From JACMQX01 sp044225675 (lineage in GTDB: Bacteria > Pseudomonadota > Gammaproteobacteria > Burkholderiales > Burkholderiaceae_C): 64,000 nt of DNA. The stretch spans positions 1 through 64,000 of the forward strand of contig JBGAIH010000005.1 in NCBI GenBank assembly GCA_044225675.1, given 5' to 3'. Position numbers and translations under genes: made by a program. Of this stretch, positions 18,527 through 29,163 are shown in pieces (within the stretch, counting starts at the first letter, position 1; each line of letters opens with the position of its first letter). The notes beneath the pieces are model-generated. The model was not told where the DNA came from and searched no databases. It saw only the letters and a program-made list of their open reading frames with translations.

Positions 18527-19881
18527 GGCGCGGCGCCTTCCTTGGGGGCCGGGCTGTCGCCCACGACCACGCGCGCATAGCGCTGGAAGCTCCAGTACGC
18601 GGCGGCCCAGTCGAGCAGCACGACGAAGCGGTTGCGAAAGCCGATCAAAAAGTAGATGTGCGCGAACAGCCAGAACAGCCAGGCGAAGTAGCCCGAGAAG
18701 CGCCAGGGCCCCGTCGGGGTGCTGAGGTCCACGACGGCGGCGTTGCGTCCGATGGTCGCCAGATTGCCATAGTCGCGGTAGCGGAAGGCTTGCGTGGCCG
18801 TGCCCGCCAGGCGGCGCAGCACATTGGCTGCCGCCGTGCGGCCCATCTGCTTGGCGCCGGGCGACACGCCGGGCACCGGCCGGGGCGGCTGGCCGGGCGC
18901 ATGGCTCGTCGCCGCCGCCAGATCGCCGATGACGCTGATCTCCGGATGCCCCGGCAGACTGAGGTCGGGCTCCACCACCACGCGGCCGGCACGGTCGGCG
19001 GTGCAGCCGGTGCTGCGCGCCAGCGAGCGGCCCAGGGGCGATGCCGCAACGCCCGCCGCCCAGACGATACAGCGGCTGGCCAGGCGGTAGATCACCTGGC
19101 CCGTCACCTCGGGGTTCGCGGTGTTCGCGACCTGCAGTCCTTCGGCGTCGATCGCCGTCACCCGCGCATTCAGCCGCACTTCCACGCCGAGACGGGCCAA
19201 TTGCTCCAGCGCGCGCTGGCTCAGGGACTCGGGCATCGTCTGCAGAACGCGCGCGCCCCCTTCCAGGAGCAGAATGCGCGCCTGCGACGGGTCGATGTGG
19301 CGGAACTCGCCGGGCAGCGTATGCCGTGCGATCTCGGCCAGTGTGCCGGCCATCTCGACGCCGGTCGGCCCGCCGCCGATCACCACGAAGGTGAGCCAGG
19401 ACTTGCGCCGCTCCGGATCCGGTTCGCGCTCGGCCTCCTCAAAGGCCATGAGAATGCGGCGGCGTATCTCGAAGGCGTCACCCAGGGTCTTGAGTCCCGG
19501 GGCGAAGGGCGCCCAGTCGTCACGGCCGAAGTAGCTGTGGGTGGCGCCCGCCGCGACGATCAGGTGGTCGTAGGCGAGCGCTGCACCGTCGCGCAGCAGG
19601 ACGCGACGCTGCGCGGCGTCGATGTCCTGCACCTCGCCCAGCAGCGTGGTCACATTGGCCTGGCGGCGGAACAGGTGGCGGATCGGCGCCGCGATCGCCG
19701 GGGCCGACAGGCCGGCCGTCGCGACCTGGTAGAGCAGGGGCTGGAACAGGTGATGGTTGGTCCGGTCGACCAGCGTGATGTCCACCTCGGCCCCGCGCAG
19801 CGCCCGGGCGGCCTCCAGGCCGCCAAAGCCGCAGCCGATGATGACGATGTGGGGACGGGTCGACGGGCGGGATGGAGTCAT
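18523..19881 (-). CDS. ndh: Type II NADH dehydrogenase (NDH-2)
   Basis: Non-proton-pumping NADH:quinone oxidoreductase, 452 aa. It has two Rossmann motifs: FAD-binding IIGCGFGGLEAARAL at residues ~11-25 and NADH-binding VVIGGGPTGVEMAGTLAE near 165. QMGRTAAANVLRR is the conserved quinone/FAD-side block. The C-terminal amphipathic/hydrophobic segment (YFAWLFWLFAHIYFLIGFRNR) anchors the enzyme to the inner membrane. The gene forms a two-gene unit with DUF502 (4-nt overlap). It is divergent from nothing close; the hybrid kinase gene ends 49 nt upstream on the same strand. Confidence 0.92.
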   Translation of the reverse strand: MTPSRPSTRPHIVIIGCGFGGLEAARALRGAEVDITLVDRTNHHLFQPLLYQVATAGLSAPAIAAPIRHLFRRQANVTTLLGEVQDIDAAQRRVLLRDGAALAYDHLIVAAGATHSYFGRDDWAPFAPGLKTLGDAFEIRRRILMAFEEAEREPDPERRKSWLTFVVIGGGPTGVEMAGTLAEIARHTLPGEFRHIDPSQARILLLEGGARVLQTMPESLSQRALEQLARLGVEVRLNARVTAIDAEGLQVANTANPEVTGQVIYRLASRCIVWAAGVAASPLGRSLARSTGCTADRAGRVVVEPDLSLPGHPEISVIGDLAAATSHAPGQPPRPVPGVSPGAKQMGRTAAANVLRRLAGTATQAFRYRDYGNLATIGRNAAVVDLSTPTGPWRFSGYFAWLFWLFAHIYFLIGFRNRFVVLLDWAAAYWSFQRYARVVVGDSPAPKEGAAP

Positions 19882-19930
19882 GCCGCCATTATGGGCAAGG
19901 CAGCGGCACCGCTGCGGGCGGCCCCAGTGG

Positions 19931-23599
<3,669 letters not shown>

Positions 23600-23667
23600 G
23601 CGTAGTCCTGCGAGATACTCGGCCAGTCAGGCCGGGACGGCAGGAGCGCAGCCCGGACGGCAACTGA

Positions 23668-23691
23668 GTAACAATGTACCAACTGTTACAT
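23668..23691. promoter_or_regulatory. Nested inverted repeats, candidate operator
   Basis: GTAACA at 23668-23673 is inverted as TGTTAC at 23684-23689 (10-nt spacer). Inside it ATGTA (23674-23678) is inverted as TACAT (23687-23691). The site lies between the divergent hybrid-kinase and MetE-like genes, 32 nt before the latter's start. The shape resembles a TetR-family operator; no cognate regulator is visible nearby, so this is tentative. Confidence 0.35.
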
Positions 23692-23722
23692 ACAAAGCAT
23701 GCATTGCGCAAGGAGACCGGCC

Positions 23723-24775
23723 ATGATGACGTTCCCGACCTCGATCGCGGGCAGCCTGCCCAAGCCGGCCTGGCTGGCCGAAACCGGCAAGCTCTGGCCC
23801 CGGTGGCGGGCCGAAGGGGCCGAGCTGCAGCAGGCCAAGGCCGATGCCACGCTGCTGTGGATCAAGGCCCAGGAAGACGCGGGCCTGGACATCGTGGGTG
23901 ACGGCGAGCAGGCGCGACAGCACTTCGTCCATGGCTTCGTCGAGCAGGTCGAGGGCATAGACTTCGAGAACAAGGTCACCATGGGCATCCGCAACAACCG
24001 CTATGACGCGCAGGTGCCGCAGGTGGTGGCACCGCTGCGCCTGAAGGGCCGGGTCCATGCCTTCGAGGCGCAGCTGGCGCGTGCCCACACCACCCGGCGT
24101 CTGAAGTTCACGCTGCCCGGCCCCATGACCATCGTCGACACGGTGGCCGACCGCCACTATGGCGACAAGGTCGAGATGGCCATGGCCTTCGCCGAACTGC
24201 TCAATCAGGAGGCGCTGGCCTTGCAGGCCGACGGGGTGGACATCATCCAGTTCGACGAGCCGGCGTTCAACGTCTACATGAAGGACGCGGCCGACTGGGG
24301 CGTGCGCGCGCTGGAGCGCGCCGCGCGCGGCCTCAAGGCGCAGGGCGAGGCCAATGGCCGGCCCTGCACGACGGCCGTGCACATCTGCTACGGCTATGGC
24401 ATCCAGGCCAACGTGGACTGGAAGCGCACGCTGGGCGACGAGTGGCGCCAGTACGAGGCGGTGTTCCCTGCGCTTGCGGCCAGCAGCATCGATCAGGTCA
24501 GCCTGGAGTGCTATCACTCGCACGTACCGCCCGACCTCATGAAGCTGCTCGATGGCAAGGACGTGATGGTGGGCGTGATCGACGTGGCGAGCGACGCGAT
24601 CGAGACGCCCGAGCAGGTGGCCGACACCATCGGCACGGCGCTGCAGTTCGTGGCGCGTGATCGCCTCATTCCCTGCACCAACTGCGGCCTGGCGCCCATG
24701 AGCCGCGAGGTGGCCTGGAAGAAGCTGCGGGCGCTCGCCCAGGGGGCTGCGCTGGCGCGCGAGCGCTACCGCTGA
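23723..24775 (+). CDS. MetE C-terminal-domain-like methyltransferase
   Basis: Stand-alone version (350 aa) of the catalytic barrel of cobalamin-independent methionine synthase. The four zinc ligands are all present: His220 and Cys222 (AVHICYG), Glu262 (SLECYHSH) and Cys321 (TNCGLAP). The substrate-facing block QFDEPAF is also intact. It lacks the N-terminal half of MetE (about 400 aa), so it probably uses a different methyl donor or acts with a partner, as in archaeal or MesD-like core enzymes. AAGGAG ends 7 nt before the ATG at 23723; the ATG at 23699 is rejected. The gene stands alone. Confidence 0.88.
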   Translation: MMTFPTSIAGSLPKPAWLAETGKLWPRWRAEGAELQQAKADATLLWIKAQEDAGLDIVGDGEQARQHFVHGFVEQVEGIDFENKVTMGIRNNRYDAQVPQVVAPLRLKGRVHAFEAQLARAHTTRRLKFTLPGPMTIVDTVADRHYGDKVEMAMAFAELLNQEALALQADGVDIIQFDEPAFNVYMKDAADWGVRALERAARGLKAQGEANGRPCTTAVHICYGYGIQANVDWKRTLGDEWRQYEAVFPALAASSIDQVSLECYHSHVPPDLMKLLDGKDVMVGVIDVASDAIETPEQVADTIGTALQFVARDRLIPCTNCGLAPMSREVAWKKLRALAQGAALARERYR

Positions 24776-25074
24776 CCCACTGGGCTCGGCCCTGGCGGCC
24801 GCTGCTGAGGACGGGCGGGTCCGGATGCCCCGTGGATGCGAATGATCTGCGGGTTCGTTGCTTGGCGACTCTGGAAACTTGAGCCTTCCCCATCCCGGAT
24901 ATGAGGCCCAAAACCGCCGCATTTCGGCACATCGCCCGCGACCTGGCATTCCTATAGTGGCCGAATGATTCCAGGCCGCTTTTCTCCCCCTGACTCAAGT
25001 TCTGCCCGGCGCGTGCCGATATCCGGGAGGAGCCGCTGCGCCATCGCGCGGCCCAAGCCCGAAAGCCGTTTCTC
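24776..25074. other. Intergenic region before the chemotaxis operon
   Basis: About 300 nt without a gene. The only feature I can support is the FliA-type promoter near its 3' end. No clear terminator follows the methyltransferase gene. Confidence 0.6.
24995..25022 (+). promoter_or_regulatory. FliA (sigma-28) class promoter of the chemotaxis operon
   Basis: TCAAGTTC at 24995-25002 and GCCGATAT at 25015-25022 match the sigma-28 consensus TAAAGTTT / GCCGATAA in 6 of 8 and 7 of 8 positions, separated by 12 nt (consensus 11). It lies 52 nt upstream of the first chemotaxis gene. GGGAGGAG at 25025-25032 follows closely but is too far from the ATG to be its ribosome site. Confidence 0.7.
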
Positions 25075-26259
25075 ATGACTTCTTCGACCCTTCTGGACAG
25101 CGCAACCCCGTCGACCGACAGGCCGACGCGGGCGGCCTGGTGGCCTGCCGCGTTCTGGCTGGGTCCCTTGTTTGCGCTTTTGCCCGTGGCCCGCCACGGC
25201 GGCTGGACGGACTGGATGGCGCTCCTGGGGGTGAGCCTGGCTTCCTGGCTGCTGGCCTGGCAGGCACGCCAGCGATCCCGTCAGGACGCGTCGCAAGGCG
25301 CCGAAGCCGCCCCGGGTCCGCAGCCGGGCGACTACCCGGCGCTGCTGGCGGCGGTGTTGCCGGTGTGGCAGCAGCATGTGGAGTCGGTGAGGGCGCAGAC
25401 CGAGCATGCCATCACCGAACTCGTCAGCAGTTTCGCCTCCATCAGCGGCCAGTTCGAGGCGGCGGGCTTTCGCGGCGCCAGCGGCCCGCGTGCGGCTGCC
25501 GAGGAGGGCGACCGCGTCGATCTGCTGGCCCGCTGCGAAAGCGAGCTGCGCCCGGTGCTGGAATCCATGACCCGGATGATCGAAGCGCAGGGCGCCATGG
25601 CCACGTCGGTGCGCGAGCTGTCCACCGCGACGGAAGATCTGCGCTCGCTGTCCACCGGCGTCAGCCAGATCGCCTCGCAGACCAACCTGCTGGCGATCAA
25701 TGCCGCCATCGAGGCCGCGCGGGCGGGCGAGTCCGGCCGCGGCTTTGCCGTGATTGCCAAGGAAATCCGCAGCCTGTCGAACGTGTCGGCCGAGCTGGGC
25801 AAGAAGGTCACCGACGGCATCGTGCATGTGACCGGCATCATGAAGAACACCGCCGACGTCGCCGTGCGCGCCGCCGCCAGCGACCGTGCCGTGCTCGAAC
25901 ATTCGGGGGCGGTGGTGGGCGAGGTGCTGGCCAACGTGCGTGCCCTCAGCGCCGAGTCCGCGCAGATGCGCAGCCAGGGCAACCTGATCCGTGGCGAGAT
26001 CGAGCGGCTCATGCTCAACCTGCAGTTCCAGGACCGGGTGAGCCAGATCAGTGGCGTGATCGGCGGCGACATGGCGCGCCTGGCCAGTGCCGTGCAAGGC
26101 GGCGAGCCACTGCCCGCTCCGCAGGTCTGGCTCGCTGACATGTCCCGCCACTACACCATGGACGACCAGCGCGTCGTGCATCACAACCCCTCTTCATCCA
26201 CCGGCGCAGTCGCGCCGGCAGGCAAGGCAACGGCCGCCGAGTCGGTCGAATTCTTCTAG
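25075..26259 (+). CDS. Methyl-accepting chemotaxis protein, short membrane form
   Basis: First gene of the chemotaxis operon, 394 aa. Two adjacent hydrophobic segments near the N-terminus (WWPAAFWLGPLFALLPVA and WMALLGVSLASWLLAW) give a membrane hairpin with almost no periplasmic part. The cytoplasmic signalling domain contains the conserved tip TNLLAINAAIEAARAGESG. There is no HAMP or ligand-binding domain, so it may sense a membrane or cytoplasmic cue, or signal through partners. It lacks a CheR-tethering pentapeptide, ending instead in ESVEFF. The cheY gene follows 16 nt later. Confidence 0.9.
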   Translation: MTSSTLLDSATPSTDRPTRAAWWPAAFWLGPLFALLPVARHGGWTDWMALLGVSLASWLLAWQARQRSRQDASQGAEAAPGPQPGDYPALLAAVLPVWQQHVESVRAQTEHAITELVSSFASISGQFEAAGFRGASGPRAAAEEGDRVDLLARCESELRPVLESMTRMIEAQGAMATSVRELSTATEDLRSLSTGVSQIASQTNLLAINAAIEAARAGESGRGFAVIAKEIRSLSNVSAELGKKVTDGIVHVTGIMKNTADVAVRAAASDRAVLEHSGAVVGEVLANVRALSAESAQMRSQGNLIRGEIERLMLNLQFQDRVSQISGVIGGDMARLASAVQGGEPLPAPQVWLADMSRHYTMDDQRVVHHNPSSSTGAVAPAGKATAAESVEFF

Positions 26260-26275
26260 ACCACGAAAGTCCTCC

Positions 26276-26647
26276 ATGGCAAAGACCATCCTCATCGTCG
26301 ATGACTCCACTTCGCTGCGCACCGTCGTCAAGCTCGCGCTCACCCATGCGGGCTACGACGTGCTGGAAGCGGGCGACGGCCGCCAGGGCCTCGCGCAACT
26401 GGAAGCGGCGCAGCGCGTGCACCTGATCGTGAGCGACGTGAACATGCCCAACATGGATGGCATCACCTTTCTCACGCAGGTCAAGCAGCATCCGCGCCAC
26501 AAGTTCACCCCGGTCATCATGCTGACGACCGAAGGCCAGGACGCCAAGAAGCAGGAGGGGCGTGCCGCCGGCGCCAAGGCCTGGATGGTCAAGCCCTTCA
26601 ATCCGCCGCAACTGCTGGACGCGGTGTCGCGCCTGGTGTTGCCCTGA
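26276..26647 (+). CDS. cheY: CheY-type single-domain response regulator
   Basis: Phosphorylated by CheA to control motor switching. It has 123 residues: the acidic pair Asp9/Asp10 in LIVDDS, phospho-acceptor Asp54 in VSDVNMP, the conserved Thr in MLTTEGQ and Lys in VKPFNP are all present. No output domain. The ATG at 26276 is preferred because it starts the domain exactly; an in-frame upstream Met at 26087 only reflects an open frame inside the previous gene. Confidence 0.95.
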   Translation: MAKTILIVDDSTSLRTVVKLALTHAGYDVLEAGDGRQGLAQLEAAQRVHLIVSDVNMPNMDGITFLTQVKQHPRHKFTPVIMLTTEGQDAKKQEGRAAGAKAWMVKPFNPPQLLDAVSRLVLP

Positions 26648-26656
26648 GGTGCTGCC

Positions 26657-26959
26657 ATGACGCATGTTCTGTCCCTGCCTGCGGAGCTGACCATCCATGG
26701 CGCCGCGCCGCTGCGCGCGGGCTTGATCGAGGCGCTGGATGCGGCCCGCGCTGCTGAGCCGTCCTGCCTGCGAGTCGATGCCGCCCCGGTGGAAGAGGTT
26801 GATGCCGCCGGCCTGCAGTTGCTGGTGGCTCTGGTCCACGACTGCGGTGCACGCGGCTGCGCCCTGCAACTGGCGGATGCCAGCGCTGTCTTGCGCAATG
26901 CCGTGGCGGCGCTGGGCCTTTCCGGATTTCTGAACCTGACCGAGGGAGCAACGGCATGA
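26657..26959 (+). CDS. STAS-domain protein in chemotaxis operon
   Basis: A 100-residue SpoIIAA/MlaB-like fold. The central loop, which carries the phosphorylatable Ser in anti-sigma antagonists (DSSG), here reads DAAG at residues 49-52. Regulation by Ser phosphorylation is therefore unlikely. STAS genes between cheY and cheA are known in betaproteobacterial operons, but their role is not settled. It lies 9 nt after cheY and overlaps cheA by 4 nt, which argues for coordinated production with CheA. It could be a small adaptor or scaffold. Confidence 0.82.
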   Translation: MTHVLSLPAELTIHGAAPLRAGLIEALDAARAAEPSCLRVDAAPVEEVDAAGLQLLVALVHDCGARGCALQLADASAVLRNAVAALGLSGFLNLTEGATA

Positions 26960-29163
26960 GCGACCATTCCCGACTCGACGCGGACTTCATCGCCCAGGCG
27001 CTTCCCGCCTTCATCAGCGAAGCGCAGGAGCAGATCGAGACGCTCGAGCACCTGCTGCTCGAACTCGAAGGCGCGCCCGAAGACCGCCAGCTGCTGGATG
27101 CGCTGTTTCGCTGCATGCACACCATCAAGGGCTCGGCCGGCATCTTCGGCCTGGACGACGTGGTGGCCTTCACCCACCATGTGGAGACGCTGCTGGAACT
27201 GCTGCGCGAGGGCCGTCTGGCCGTCACGCCCGGCCTGAGCACGCTGCTGCTGCAGTCGACCGATCAGGTGCGCCTGCTGGTGGCTGCGGCCCAGGGCGAT
27301 GCCGATGCCGCCGCACAGGCGCAGGGCGCGGGCGACGTGCTCGTGCAGCGGCTGCGCTTTGCGTGCGACCCCGTCGGAACGGGGCAAGACGCGTCTGTGG
27401 CCGCTTCCTCGCATGCTGCGCCGTCCGCATCGGTCCAGGGCGCCGCCGGCTCCGTGAATGCATCGGCCTGCGGCGCCGCAGATGCGGCTCACGACGCATG
27501 GCAGGTCCTTGCCCGCTTCGGTCCGGATGCCTTCCGCAATGGCATGGACCCTCTGGCGATCCTGACTTACTTGCGCAGCCTGGGCGAGATCCGTTCCGTC
27601 AGCTTAGACACCGGCGCCGTTCCGGCGCTCGATGCGCTGGACGCCGAGAACTGCCATGTGGCGCTGCGCTTCACATTTGCCGGCGCAACCGGTCGGCAGG
27701 CGATCGACACCGCTTTCAGCTTCGCACACGAGGACTGCGAGCTGCAGGTCGAGGCGGCGCCTCCCTTCCCCGCGAAATCCGTGTCCCCTGCTGCCCTCGC
27801 ACCTGCTGCCCTCGCACCTGCTGGCGCCGCACCTGCTGGCGCCGCAGCGCCCGACGCACGCGGCCCCGGCCCCAAGGCCACCGCAGCGCGTGCGCCCGCC
27901 GAAGGTGGCGCCCGGCCCGCAGAGGAGAACCGCTTCATCCGTGTGCAGGCCGACCGCCTCGACGAGGTCATCAATCTACTGGGCGAGCTGGTCATTGCCG
28001 GCGCTGGCGCGTCGATGCTCGCGCGCCAGAGCCGCCACAACGCGCTGATGGAGGCGAACCAGCAGGTGGCGCGCCTCATCGAAGACATCCGCAACAGCAC
28101 GCTGCAACTGCGCATGGTGCCGATCGGCGAGACCTTCTCGCGGTTTCGCCGCGTGGTGCGCGACACCGCAGCCGATCTTGGCAAGGATGTGGCGCTGGAG
28201 ATCGTCGGCGGCGAGACCGAACTGGACAAGTCGGTGGTCGAGCGCATTGCCGACCCGCTGATGCACCTGGTGCGCAATGCGCTGGACCACGGTCTCGAGT
28301 CGCCCGCGGATCGCCAGGCGACAGGCAAGCCGCCGCAGGGCACGCTCACGCTGGCCGCCTGCCATGAGTCGGGCAGCATCGTCATCCGCATCACCGACGA
28401 CGGCCGCGGCATCCAGCGCGACAAGGTGCTCGCGCGCGCCATCGAGCGCGGCCTGGTGGACGCGGCCGCCCCGCCCGAGGGTGCCGACGTGCTCAAGCTG
28501 ATCTTCGAGCCGGGCTTCTCCACGGCCGAGAAGGTCACGAACCTGAGCGGCCGGGGCGTCGGCATGGACGTGGTGCGCAGCAACATCGAGGCGCTGCGTG
28601 GCTCGGTGGCGCTGCACAGCGAGCCCGGCGCGGGCTCGACCATCGAGATCCGCCTGCCGCTGACCCTGGCCATCATCGACGGCTTCCTGGTCGGCGTCGG
28701 ACCCTCGCGCTTCATCTTCCCGCTGGAGTCGGTGGTGGAGGTCATCGCCGATGCGGGGGGCAGCGTGCTGGCCGAGGCGGCCGGGCGCGGTTGCGTGGAG
28801 TTGCGCGGCCAGGTCCTTCCGGTCATGGATCTGCGCAAGGTCTACGGCATCGAGTCGCCCAGGCCCCAGCGCGGCAGCATCGTCGTGGTCCGCACCGGCG
28901 CGAGCCGCTACGGCGTGATGGTCGATGCGCTGCTGGGTCAGCATCAGACCGTCATCAAACCGCTGGGCCGCCTGCTGGGCAGCCTGCGCGGCATGTCGGG
29001 CTCCTCGATCCTGGGCACGGGCGAGGTCGCGCTGATCTTCGACGTGCCCTCGCTCGCCCAGATGGCAGTGCAGGCGCCCGTTTCCTTTTCCAAAGCCTCG
29101 CGGACTGTCCGCGAAACCAGTCCGTCCGCCTCGCGGCTCCAACCCGAAAGTCAATCATCATGA
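26956..29163 (+). CDS. cheA: Chemotaxis histidine kinase CheA
   Basis: Core kinase of the array, 735 aa. The N-terminal HPt domain has phospho-His55 in CMHTIKGSAG. A middle region (~150-260) matches a CheY-binding-like fold and is followed by an Ala/Pro-rich linker with a short repeated APAALAPAG pattern (~270-310). Dimerisation (P3) comes next, then the kinase domain with N box HLVRNALDHGLE, G1 DDGRGI and G2 GRGVGMDV, and a C-terminal CheW-like domain (LVGVGPSRFIFPLESV). It overlaps the next mcp gene by 4 nt (ATGA). Confidence 0.96.
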   Translation: MSDHSRLDADFIAQALPAFISEAQEQIETLEHLLLELEGAPEDRQLLDALFRCMHTIKGSAGIFGLDDVVAFTHHVETLLELLREGRLAVTPGLSTLLLQSTDQVRLLVAAAQGDADAAAQAQGAGDVLVQRLRFACDPVGTGQDASVAASSHAAPSASVQGAAGSVNASACGAADAAHDAWQVLARFGPDAFRNGMDPLAILTYLRSLGEIRSVSLDTGAVPALDALDAENCHVALRFTFAGATGRQAIDTAFSFAHEDCELQVEAAPPFPAKSVSPAALAPAALAPAGAAPAGAAAPDARGPGPKATAARAPAEGGARPAEENRFIRVQADRLDEVINLLGELVIAGAGASMLARQSRHNALMEANQQVARLIEDIRNSTLQLRMVPIGETFSRFRRVVRDTAADLGKDVALEIVGGETELDKSVVERIADPLMHLVRNALDHGLESPADRQATGKPPQGTLTLAACHESGSIVIRITDDGRGIQRDKVLARAIERGLVDAAAPPEGADVLKLIFEPGFSTAEKVTNLSGRGVGMDVVRSNIEALRGSVALHSEPGAGSTIEIRLPLTLAIIDGFLVGVGPSRFIFPLESVVEVIADAGGSVLAEAAGRGCVELRGQVLPVMDLRKVYGIESPRPQRGSIVVVRTGASRYGVMVDALLGQHQTVIKPLGRLLGSLRGMSGSSILGTGEVALIFDVPSLAQMAVQAPVSFSKASRTVRETSPSASRLQPESQSS

